7,392 nucleotides of DNA from Acidimicrobiia bacterium (GTDB lineage: Bacteria > Actinomycetota > Acidimicrobiia > Acidimicrobiales > AC-14): positions 1-7,392 of the forward strand of contig JAFASB010000021.1 of NCBI GenBank assembly GCA_019244985.1, written 5' to 3'. Made by a program: the position numbers and the translations under genes. This document shows positions 1 through 5,954 of the stretch, in pieces (the first letter of the stretch is position 1; every line of letters starts with the position of its first letter). A model generated the notes under the pieces. The model did not search any database. It had not been told where the DNA came from and saw only the letters and a program-made list of their open reading frames with translations.

Positions 1-255
1 GTGAACTGCATCGCCCCCGCCCACATCGCCACCGACATCACGCGCTACGACCAGGGCCCGGTGCTCAAGTACATGCAGCCGCTGCGAAGACAAGGACAGC
101 CCGAAGACGTCGCGAACGCCGTCCTCTATCTGGCCAGCGACCGGGCAGCGCAGGTGAGCGGCGTCGTGCTGCCGGTCGACGGGGCAACGACCGCCGGCCC
201 GCCGCCGAACCAGCTCAAGGCATTTACGGCCGCCATGAAGGACGCCGAGCAATAG
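1..255 (+). CDS. SDR-family oxidoreductase, C-terminal part (5' end outside window)
   Basis: The first codon in the window is GTG, but it reads as the Val of the conserved SDR stretch VNCIAP, so this is the last 84 residues of a longer protein and not a start. The SDR C-terminal signature is clear: the VNCxAP strand and loop, then PEDVANAVLYLASDRAAQVSG and LPVDG, the usual end of classical SDRs (about 250-260 aa). The Rossmann glycine motif and the catalytic Ser-Tyr-Lys lie upstream of the window. SDRs of this class use NAD(P)H to oxidise or reduce hydroxyl/keto groups. The substrate is unknown. The tail closely resembles that of the complete SDR at 5950-6726, so the two are paralogues, although this one has PAH where the other has PGN and carries a longer Ala/Lys-rich end. 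The stop (TAG, 253-255) overlaps the Shine-Dalgarno of the next gene, which suggests an operon. The family call is secure; the function is not. Confidence 0.93.
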   Translation: MNCIAPAHIATDITRYDQGPVLKYMQPLRRQGQPEDVANAVLYLASDRAAQVSGVVLPVDGATTAGPPPNQLKAFTAAMKDAEQ

Positions 256-260
256 GAGGA
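254..260 (+). promoter_or_regulatory. Shine-Dalgarno AGGAGGA for the amidohydrolase-2 gene
   Basis: AGGAGGA overlaps the TAG stop of the preceding SDR. It lies 6 nt (counted from AGGAGG) before the ATG at 266 but only 3 nt before the in-frame GTG at 263. This spacing decides the start in favour of ATG 266. The overlap with the stop lets a terminating ribosome reinitiate. Confidence 0.8.
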
Positions 261-265
261 CCGTG

Positions 266-1372
266 ATGGACGCGGCCACTGCCCTCTACTCCTGCGACGA
301 CCACCTCGACCTCCGGGCCGTGCCGCCCGACGTCTGGGAGTCACGACTGCCGGCGGACATGCGCGAGCGCGGGCCGCGCGTCGTCGATCGCGACGGCCAG
401 AAAGTCTGGATCTGCGAAGACCGCGTGATCGGCCAGAGCGGTCGGCCGAAGGACAGCGCCATCGCCAAGAGCCTGAGCGCCATCGGCCGCGCCGGCATCG
501 AGGACGACGGATACCGCCCCGGGACGCCGAAGCTGCGCCTCGAGGACATGGACCTCGACGGGCTTGCTGCTTCGGTGATCTACGGACCGCTCGCGCTGGG
601 GCTGCCGATCAACGAGCCCGACCTGCAAAGCGCCTGTTACGCGGCGTGGAACGACTGGGCTGTTGACGAGTTCAATGCGCACGCCCGCGATCGTCTGTGC
701 GTGCTGGCCTTTCTCCCGAACCACTCGCCCGAGACCGCCGCCGCCGAGCTCGAGCGCTGCGCATCGGCGGGACACCGCGGCGCCATCCTCTCGGTGTTCG
801 ACACTGACCTCGGCGACCCGGCGTGGGACCGTCTGTGGAGCGCGGCCGCGTCGACAGCCCTCCCGATCAGCTTCCACATCAAGGGCGGTTCGTGGTCGGG
901 CCTCAGCTACCGAATGGGCAAGTGGCAGTCGGCCGCATTCGCCTCGATCATGCCGCTCCAACTCGACGAGCCTTTGGCCACGATGATCTTCTGCGGCGCC
1001 CTCGACCGCCACCCGGGCTTCAGGCTCGTGCTCGCCGAATCCGGCCTCGGGTGGCTGCCTTGGTTCCTCTCCCGCATGGACATGGAGTGGCTCGCGCTCA
1101 AGGACAAGCTCGACTACGCGTCTGAGCTGGCGCCGAGCGCGCTCTTCAAGCGCCAGGTGATCGCCACGTTCGAGGAGGAGGAGAACGCTGCGGACGTCAT
1201 CCCCGTGATCGGCGCCGACTCCTGCATGTGGGCCTCGGACTATCCCCACACCGACAGCACGTTCCCCCGGTCCCGCGAGGCGGTGGCCGAGTCACTCGGG
1301 TCGCTGTCGCGGGACGACCTCCGCAAGATCACGGCGACCAACTGCGCCCAGCTGTACGGCTTCCCCAAATGA
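266..1372 (+). CDS. Amidohydrolase-2 family metal-dependent hydrolase/decarboxylase
   Basis: This 368-residue protein is a TIM-barrel metal-dependent enzyme of the amidohydrolase-2 (PF04909) group, which contains ACMSD-like decarboxylases and C-C hydrolases of aromatic catabolism. Visible family landmarks are the N-terminal metal motif in SCDDHLDLR (D12, H13, D15), H204 in ISFHIKG, DRHPGFRLVLAESGLGWLPW (H249, E258), and the C-terminal WASDYPHTDSTFP with D325 and H328. This last motif is very characteristic of the family. The N-terminal motif reads D-H-x-D and not H-x-H, so the second ligand may be an Asp. Length is normal. No signal peptide or membrane segment is seen, so it is cytoplasmic. 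Start ATG 266 was chosen over GTG 263 because of Shine-Dalgarno spacing. Its stop overlaps the next start as ATGA, suggesting translational coupling. It sits among oxidoreductases, so a role in processing a ring-cleavage or side-chain intermediate is plausible, but the substrate and even the reaction (hydrolysis versus decarboxylation) cannot be told. Confidence 0.92.
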   Translation: MDAATALYSCDDHLDLRAVPPDVWESRLPADMRERGPRVVDRDGQKVWICEDRVIGQSGRPKDSAIAKSLSAIGRAGIEDDGYRPGTPKLRLEDMDLDGLAASVIYGPLALGLPINEPDLQSACYAAWNDWAVDEFNAHARDRLCVLAFLPNHSPETAAAELERCASAGHRGAILSVFDTDLGDPAWDRLWSAAASTALPISFHIKGGSWSGLSYRMGKWQSAAFASIMPLQLDEPLATMIFCGALDRHPGFRLVLAESGLGWLPWFLSRMDMEWLALKDKLDYASELAPSALFKRQVIATFEEEENAADVIPVIGADSCMWASDYPHTDSTFPRSREAVAESLGSLSRDDLRKITATNCAQLYGFPK

Positions 1373-1758
1373 CAATTGCGGGAATCGACCACGCGTCGTT
1401 GCCGATGCAGAACACGGACGCGATGCTCGCCTTCTACCGCGAGCTCGGCTTCGACGTCGTCGAGCTCGGTCCGGTCGTGTCCATGTACGCCGGAAGCCAG
1501 ATGATCAACTTCCACCGCCCCGAGCTGTGGCAGCGAGACGGGTTCACACTGCGGGCGCCGGCCGCCACTCCACCGTGCGGCGACCTGTGCTTCGTGTGGA
1601 ACGGATCCTCCGACGCGCTCGGCGAGCTCCTCGCCGACGCGGGCGCGGCCATCGAAGAGGGACCGGTGACGCGCCACGGCGGTCGCCACGCCGACGGCAC
1701 GAGCCTGTACGTGCGCGACCCCGACGGCAACCTCCTGGAGTTCATGATCTATGCCTGA
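1369..1758 (+). CDS. VOC (glyoxalase/dioxygenase fold) family protein, GLOD5-like
   Basis: This 129-residue protein has the vicinal oxygen chelate pattern of two beta-alpha-beta-beta-beta modules. The first begins AGIDHASLPM with H8 and continues DAMLAFYRELGFDVVE and MINFHRPELW (H49). The second begins at GDLCFVW and ends LYVRDPDGNLLEFMIYA with E124, the usual C-terminal metal ligand. The INFH, DLCFVW, AGAAIEEGPV and RDPDGNLLE elements resemble the small glyoxalase-domain group (GLOD5-like, often annotated as virulence protein) whose reaction is not established. Position D72, at the start of the second module, is where FosA and glyoxalase-type enzymes usually carry a metal-binding His, so classical glyoxalase I activity is not assured. 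The start ATG 1369 overlaps the preceding TGA (ATGA), and upstream in-frame codons would run back inside the amidohydrolase gene. There is no clear Shine-Dalgarno, so expression probably depends on coupling. Its gene overlaps the next start by 8 bp. Confidence 0.9.
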   Translation: MTIAGIDHASLPMQNTDAMLAFYRELGFDVVELGPVVSMYAGSQMINFHRPELWQRDGFTLRAPAATPPCGDLCFVWNGSSDALGELLADAGAAIEEGPVTRHGGRHADGTSLYVRDPDGNLLEFMIYA

Positions 1759-3400
1759 GCTCGTCATCCGGGGTGGCACCGTTTACGACGGCACGGGAGA
1801 CGAAGGTCGACGAGCTGACGTCGCCATCGACAACGGCGTCATCAGCGAGATCGCGCCTGACATCAAGGGCGAGCGGGAGCTCGACGCCTCGGGATGTGCC
1901 GTCACCCCGGGCTTCATCGACATCCACACCCACTACGACGCCCAGGTGTTCTGGGACCCGCGCCTACGTCCCTCGTCGTACCACGGCGTCACCACCGTCG
2001 TCGCCGGCAACTGCGGATTCGCCATCGCGCCGACGCGCGACGAGCACCACGAGGTCATCGCCCGCACGCTCGAGAACGTCGAGGACATGAACGTCGACAC
2101 CCTCGCGGCGGGCATCGCGTGGGAATTCAAGACGCTGCCGGAGTACCTCGACGCCGTCAGTCGTCGCGGCACGCTCCTCAACTTCACGGTATACGTCGGG
2201 CACAGCCCGCTGCGCCTCTTCGTGATGGGCGACGACGCCTACGAACGAGCGGCGACCGCCGAGGAGGTCGGCCGCATGGCCGAGCTCGTGAAGGAAGGCA
2301 TGGCCGCCGGCGCTGCGGGATTCTCGACCAGCTTTTCCTTCGCCCACCGCGGCGTCGACGGCAAGCCCGTCCCCAGCCGCTTCTCTGACCAGAACGAAGT
2401 CGAGGCCCTCTTCACCGCTGCGGGCGAGAGCGGTAAAGGCGTCGTCCTCATCACACCCGGCGAGCAGTGCAACTACGCCGACGTCTACGAGTGGCAGCCG
2501 CGCATTGGGCGCCCCTTCACCTATCCCCTGTTCGCCCGCCCGGACGACGCCCACATGGAGACGGTCGAGCTGCACCAGAAGGGCCTGGCCGACGGCGCCA
2601 ATGTCTGGCCCCAGGTGACGCCGCGCCCCCTCACCATGCAGTTCACGATGGCCGACGCCTACAACCTGAACGTGGGCACGGTATTCGGGGAGCTGCTGAA
2701 GGTCAGCCGGCCGGTGCGCATGGCCGCCTATCGGGATCCGGCCTGGCGCGCCCTCGCCGCCGCCGACCTCGAGACCGCCCGGATGAAACCGCGGTGGGAG
2801 ACGTTCGAGGTGTCGGAGTCCGCCCGCTTCCCGGAGCTGCAGGGTCGGCGCATCCACGAGCTCGCCGCCGAGCGCGGCGTGCAGCCGCTCGACGCGATGT
2901 GCGAGATCGCCCTCGAGGAGCATCTGGAGACCCGCTTCCGCGCCTACATCGCCAACGACGACGCCAGCGCCGTCGGCCGGCTGCTGAAAACAGACAGCGT
3001 CGCCCTCGGCCTGTCCGACGCCGGCGCCCACGTCGACCAGCTGTGCGACGCGCCGCTGTTTACCGACCTGCTCGCCACGTGGGTGCGCGAGCGCCAGGTC
3101 CTTCCCCTCGAGCGCGCCGTGCGCAAGATGACGGGCGAGCCCGCCGACCTCTTCGGCTTCGACCGGCGTGGCTACCTGCGCGAGGGCTACTGGGCGGACG
3201 TGTGCGTTTTCGACCCCGACACGGTCGGGCCGGGTCCGACGAAGCGGGTCCGTGACTTTCCCGCCGACGCCGAGCGCCTGACGGCCGAGGAGCCGACCGG
3301 CGTGCGCCACGTCATGGTCAACGGCACACTGGTCCGCATCGACGAAACCCAGATCGCCGCGCCAGATCTGCGGCCGGGAACGCGGCCGGCCCTCGCATGA
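1751..3400 (+). CDS. Amidohydrolase-3 family, N-acyl-D-amino-acid deacylase-like protein
   Basis: This 549-residue protein has the composite architecture of the D-aminoacylase/dihydroorotase-like amidohydrolases. A small N-terminal beta domain (MPELVIRGGTVYDGTG) is followed by GFIDIHTHYDAQ (H59, H61) leading into the metallo-dependent barrel. GNCGFAIAP follows with C88, the Cys ligand of D-aminoacylases, then YVGHSPLR (H151) and ALGLSDAGAHVDQ with catalytic-type D423 and H427. The C-terminal part, MTGEPADLFGFDRRGYLREGYWADVCVFDP, rebuilds the beta domain. By eye, two histidines that bind zinc in characterised D-aminoacylases are absent: the expected Y-x-T-H-x-R stretch reads GVVLITPGE near residues 230-238, and the expected isHxK reads FTYPLFA near 256-262. 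Proteins of this kind are common in actinobacteria and are usually auto-named D-aminoacylase, but deacylation is unproven. The start at 1751 overlaps the VOC stop by 8 bp, with a weak GGAG at 1737-1740. The 3' end overlaps the next gene as ATGA. The family call is firm; the substrate is unknown. Confidence 0.92.
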   Translation: MPELVIRGGTVYDGTGDEGRRADVAIDNGVISEIAPDIKGERELDASGCAVTPGFIDIHTHYDAQVFWDPRLRPSSYHGVTTVVAGNCGFAIAPTRDEHHEVIARTLENVEDMNVDTLAAGIAWEFKTLPEYLDAVSRRGTLLNFTVYVGHSPLRLFVMGDDAYERAATAEEVGRMAELVKEGMAAGAAGFSTSFSFAHRGVDGKPVPSRFSDQNEVEALFTAAGESGKGVVLITPGEQCNYADVYEWQPRIGRPFTYPLFARPDDAHMETVELHQKGLADGANVWPQVTPRPLTMQFTMADAYNLNVGTVFGELLKVSRPVRMAAYRDPAWRALAAADLETARMKPRWETFEVSESARFPELQGRRIHELAAERGVQPLDAMCEIALEEHLETRFRAYIANDDASAVGRLLKTDSVALGLSDAGAHVDQLCDAPLFTDLLATWVRERQVLPLERAVRKMTGEPADLFGFDRRGYLREGYWADVCVFDPDTVGPGPTKRVRDFPADAERLTAEEPTGVRHVMVNGTLVRIDETQIAAPDLRPGTRPALA

Positions 3401-4191
3401 CGCGGCGCGCCCTCGCGATCCTCGTTGCCGCCCCGCTGCTGTGGGCGCTTCTGCCGACGGGCGCGGCGAGCGCGCAGCAGGCACCGCCGCCGACGCCCGA
3501 CCCGATCCAGATCATCCTCGGCGTGATGTCGCCGTTCACGACATTCCCCTGCACGGTCGTCGGTCTCGGCGGCCAAGCGGTGCCACCGGGCACGCCGGGA
3601 TACGCCCAGGCGTTCTCGGTGTGCGCCCAGTTCCCGGTCCCGGCCCAGTCGACGACGTGCAGCGCCGACAGCCAGCTCGCCGGTGCGGCGCCGTTACCGA
3701 TCACCCCGCCGAAGCCCGTCGGTGAGGCCGTCGAGTCTGTCAACGCCGCCCAGCAGGGCGTCCCCGCCGCGACCGGCCAGGCACCGCCCGACGTCGCCGG
3801 CCAGCTGGGTTCGGCGCTGCAGTGCACCCCCGGCACGCCGAGCTCCGGCGGAGCACCACCCGCGCCCCCGCAACCGTCGGACCAGTCATCGCCGGCGACC
3901 CCCGACGTCGCTGGTCTCTCGCTCGGTGAGACGACTTCAGGAGCGAGTGCGCCGCTTGCAACGTCGACCGAGAGCGGTGCTCAGCCCGAACTGAGCGCGC
4001 AGACCCCGGCCAACGCGGCGTCCGCTCCGGCGCAGCGCGTCGGAGCCTTCCGCAACGCGGCGACGAGCAAAGGCTCCGGCGGCGGTTTCAACTTTGCGTT
4101 CCTGCTGATCCCGCTCCTCGCGCTGGGCGGCGGGTCGTGGCTCTTCGCCGGCAGCGGAGCGAGCGCCGCAACTCAAAGTCCGTCCGACTGA
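3397..4191 (+). CDS. Exported Pro/Ala-rich protein with C-terminal membrane segment, unknown function
   Basis: I do not recognise this 264-residue protein. It begins with a clear signal peptide: MTRR, a hydrophobic core at about residues 5-20, and ASA (24-26) just before QQ, giving a likely signal-peptidase I cut after residue 26. The mature part is low-complexity and rich in Pro, Ala, Ser, Gln and Gly. Four cysteines (C52, C76, C88, C143) lie in its first half and could form two disulfides. Residues about 231-252 (FNFAFLLIPLLALGGGSWLF) form a membrane segment, followed by a short tail without Lys or Arg. Basic residues (R214, R219, K225) lie before the segment, which is the reverse of what the positive-inside rule predicts for a cleaved type I protein. 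No LPxTG motif is present. The start overlaps the deacylase stop as ATGA, and no Shine-Dalgarno is evident, so it appears coupled to cytoplasmic enzymes, an unusual neighbour. It could be a surface or envelope protein with a role in substrate contact, but that is a guess. Confidence 0.8.
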   Translation: MTRRALAILVAAPLLWALLPTGAASAQQAPPPTPDPIQIILGVMSPFTTFPCTVVGLGGQAVPPGTPGYAQAFSVCAQFPVPAQSTTCSADSQLAGAAPLPITPPKPVGEAVESVNAAQQGVPAATGQAPPDVAGQLGSALQCTPGTPSSGGAPPAPPQPSDQSSPATPDVAGLSLGETTSGASAPLATSTESGAQPELSAQTPANAASAPAQRVGAFRNAATSKGSGGGFNFAFLLIPLLALGGGSWLFAGSGASAATQSPSD

Positions 4192-4213
4192 GCTCCGCGC
4201 CCCTAGCGGACGG
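4180..4213. terminator. Weak inverted repeat at convergent gene ends, possible bidirectional terminator
   Basis: CCGTCCG (4180-4186) and CGGACGG (4207-4213) form a 7-bp perfect stem around a 20-nt loop. The repeat spans both stop codons and the 11-nt gap (4192-4202) between the exported-protein gene and the convergent epoxide hydrolase gene. The location suits a bidirectional terminator, but there is no T-tract on either side, the loop is long, and GC-rich DNA yields such repeats by chance. Confidence 0.25.
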
Positions 4214-5315
4214 TACCGAAGAAGGCCCCGACGTCGTCGGCGAACAGCTCGGGTTGCTCCATCGCCGCAAAGTGGCCGCCGCGGGGCATCGTTTCCCAGC
4301 GGGTGACGTTGTAGTGCTGCTCCACCCACGAGCGCGGGAACTTCAGGATCTCCCTGGGGTAGCGCGCCACACCCGTCGGGACCGAGACGTACGGCTGGCC
4401 CCGCTCGCCCGAGTGCTGCCGCTCCCAGTACAAGCGCGCCGACGACGTGATCGTCTGGTTCACCCAGTAGAGCATCACGTTGGTGAGCAGCTGATCCTTG
4501 GTGAAGGCGTTCTCGGGGTCGCCGTCACAGTCGCTCCATGCCTGGAACTTCTCGACGATCCATGCGGCGAGACCGGCGGGTGAGTCGTTGAGTCCCACAC
4601 CGAGCGTCTGGGGCTTTGTCCCCTGCAGCAGCGAGTACGCCGCCCCCTCCTTGCGGAACTCGGCGAGCTCGGCGAGATCGGCCTGCTCCTCGTCGGTGAT
4701 CTCGAGTTGCTCCTTGGGCGGCGCAGCCAGCGGCATGTTGAGGTGGATGCCGGCGCAGTGCTCGGGGTCGAGGGCGCCAATCATCGTCGTCACCTGGGCG
4801 CCCCAGTCACCGCCCTGGGCGCCATAGCGGTCGTAACCGAGTCGCGGCATCAGCTCGATGAAGGCACGCGCGATGCGAGTCGGACTCCATCCCGTGGTGC
4901 GTGTGGGCTCCGAGAACCCGTAGCCCGGCAGCGAGGGAGCGACGACGTGGAACTCGTCAGCGAGCCGCGGAATGGCGTCGAGGAACTCGACGACCGAGCC
5001 GGGCCAGCCGTGGATGAGCAGAAGCGGGAAGGCGTCGGGGCGCGACGACCGAGCATGGATGAAGTGGATCGACTGGCCGTCGATGGTTGTCCGGAACTGG
5101 TCGAACTGGTTGAGGCGCTCCTCCTGGGCTCGCCAGTCGTAGCCGTCCCGCCAGTACTCGACGAGCTCGCGCACGTAACCGGTCGGGATCCCGTACTCCC
5201 AGCCCGTCCCCTCGATCTGGTCCGGGAACCGCGTCGCTGCCAGCCTGCCGGCCAGGTCCTCGAGCACGTCGTCGCCGACGCGGACGTGGAACTGATCGAT
5301 CCCCTCAGTCGTCAT
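4203..5315 (-). CDS. Epoxide hydrolase, EPHX1 (microsomal-type) alpha/beta-hydrolase family
   Basis: This 370-residue protein matches the bacterial EPHX-type epoxide hydrolases, which open epoxides to diols through an enzyme-ester intermediate. The N-terminal helical EH-N domain (residues about 5-110: FHVRVGDDVLEDLAGRLAATRFPD, WEYGIPTGYVRELVEYWRDGYDWRAQEERLNQFDQF) is typical. HGWPGS (102-107) supplies the oxyanion hole and GGDWG carries the nucleophile D170. YSLLQGTKPQTLG contains Y227 and LYWE contains Y296, plausible epoxide-activating tyrosines. VPTGVARYPREI places the acid E322, and RGGHFAAMEQPE carries the base H348. All expected catalytic groups are present and the length is normal. There is no N-terminal membrane anchor, so it should be soluble. 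It lies 4 nt after the TetR stop on the same strand, without a strong Shine-Dalgarno, so it is probably co-transcribed and coupled. It likely acts on an intermediate of the flanking catabolic pathway. Confidence 0.95.
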   Translation of the reverse strand: MTTEGIDQFHVRVGDDVLEDLAGRLAATRFPDQIEGTGWEYGIPTGYVRELVEYWRDGYDWRAQEERLNQFDQFRTTIDGQSIHFIHARSSRPDAFPLLLIHGWPGSVVEFLDAIPRLADEFHVVAPSLPGYGFSEPTRTTGWSPTRIARAFIELMPRLGYDRYGAQGGDWGAQVTTMIGALDPEHCAGIHLNMPLAAPPKEQLEITDEEQADLAELAEFRKEGAAYSLLQGTKPQTLGVGLNDSPAGLAAWIVEKFQAWSDCDGDPENAFTKDQLLTNVMLYWVNQTITSSARLYWERQHSGERGQPYVSVPTGVARYPREILKFPRSWVEQHYNVTRWETMPRGGHFAAMEQPELFADDVGAFFGTVR

Positions 5316-5319
5316 GGCG

Positions 5320-5931
5320 TCAGCCTGGCGCAGCGGCGACCACTCCGCCTTCTGCCGGCTGACGGTCTCCCTCGAGCGCCCGGATCTGACCTTCGACGAG
5401 GGCGACGGTCTCGGCGTGGCCGAGGTGCACGTCGAAGGCCTCCTCGATGAGCAGGTACCGGGCGATGCCGGTGAGGATCACGATCACCGAGCTGGCCGGC
5501 CAGGCGTCGGGGTCGACGCCATAACTCTCGAGCGCTCGCGCCAGCACCTTCCGCTGCATCTGGTGGAAGCGTTTGGCCGCGGTGGCAAGCTCGGTGCGGA
5601 TCGCCTTGCGGTGGTTCCCCAGGGCGATGAACTCCATCGTCCGGGCCGTGTGGGACTCGTCGCGGAGCATGTCCCAGATCCCCCACAGCGGCTGGGACGA
5701 GCGCAGCACGCGGTCCCAGCGCTGCTGCGTCTCCTGGGCACCACGGCGGAACAGGGCGATGAACAGACCGTCCATCGTGTCGAAGTAATAGAAGACGAGC
5801 GCACTGTTGAGACCGGCTCTCCCCGCGATGCGCCGCGTCGTCACCGCCGCGTAGCCCTCCTCGAGCATGATTGCCTCGGCGGCATCGAGGAGTGCGTCTC
5901 GCGCTCCGGTTGCTTTAGGCACCAGAGCCAT
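5320..5931 (-). CDS. TetR-family transcriptional repressor
   Basis: This 203-residue protein has the TetR N-terminal DNA-binding domain: ARDALLDAAEAIMLEEGYAAVTTRRIAGRAGLNSALVFYYFDTMDGLFIALF, with the helix-turn-helix at about residues 31-50. The helical C-terminal half (about 65-185) is the variable ligand-binding/dimerisation part and gives no hint of the inducer. Start ATG (5931-5929) was chosen because the HTH then lies at the usual distance from the N-terminus. The open frame continues far upstream on this strand, but only antisense to the SDR gene. The start codon lies inside a perfect inverted repeat that also contains the start of the divergent SDR. The layout indicates autoregulation plus control of the SDR/Rieske transcript. 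No Shine-Dalgarno precedes the ATG. The epoxide hydrolase follows 4 nt downstream. Confidence 0.94.
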   Translation of the reverse strand: MALVPKATGARDALLDAAEAIMLEEGYAAVTTRRIAGRAGLNSALVFYYFDTMDGLFIALFRRGAQETQQRWDRVLRSSQPLWGIWDMLRDESHTARTMEFIALGNHRKAIRTELATAAKRFHQMQRKVLARALESYGVDPDAWPASSVIVILTGIARYLLIEEAFDVHLGHAETVALVEGQIRALEGDRQPAEGGVVAAAPG

Positions 5932-5937
5932 GTTAAT
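5910..5937 (+). promoter_or_regulatory. Candidate promoter for the SDR-Rieske transcript
   Basis: TTGCTT (5910-5915, 3/6 to the TTGACA -35) and GTTAAT (5932-5937, 4/6 to the TATAAT -10) are separated by 16 nt. This would start transcription near 5943-5945, only 5-7 nt before the SDR ATG. The -35 lies inside the tetR coding sequence and the -10 lies inside the operator palindrome, so TetR binding would exclude RNA polymerase. By symmetry the same GTTAAT occurs on the minus strand (5949-5944) for tetR, but I see no good -35 there. This is pattern matching only. Confidence 0.35.
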
Positions 5938-5954
5938 CAGTCGATTAACATGGC
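5927..5954. promoter_or_regulatory. Perfect 12-bp inverted repeat spanning both divergent start codons; probable TetR operator
   Basis: The arm GCCATGTTAATC (5927-5938) and its exact reverse complement GATTAACATGGC (5943-5954) flank the spacer AGTC (5939-5942). The gap between the two start codons is only 18 nt (5932-5949), so the repeat includes the start codon of tetR (minus, 5931-5929), the start codon of the SDR (plus, 5950-5952) and the first two bases of each second codon. Both genes therefore begin with the same 12 bases. The site is AT-rich against a strongly GC-rich background. A TetR dimer typically binds such a palindrome near its own gene, so this is the natural operator for autoregulation and for repression of the SDR/Rieske genes. 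Binding by this TetR is inferred from position and symmetry. Confidence 0.82.

Noticed and set aside
263..265. GTG start for the amidohydrolase-2 gene
   Set aside because: It is only 3 nt from AGGAGG; ATG 266 has the better 6-nt spacing.
341..1249. 302-codon minus-strand open frame
   Set aside because: It is antisense to the amidohydrolase-2 gene, with no recognisable domain and shadow-type composition.
1228..1368. Longer N-terminus for the VOC protein
   Set aside because: It would overlap the amidohydrolase gene by about 145 nt. The VOC fold starts right after ATG 1369 (IDHASL).
1964..3484. 506-codon minus-strand open frame
   Set aside because: It lies antisense to the well-supported amidohydrolase-3 gene. 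Its translation is Arg/Ala/Gly/Val-rich low complexity without family motifs, as expected for the shadow frame of a GC-rich gene.
5314..5949. In-frame 5' extension of the SDR gene (212 extra codons)
   Set aside because: It is antisense to tetR, has no SDR-like content, and lacks an ATG or GTG close to the true N-terminus. The Rossmann motif is correctly placed only from ATG 5950.
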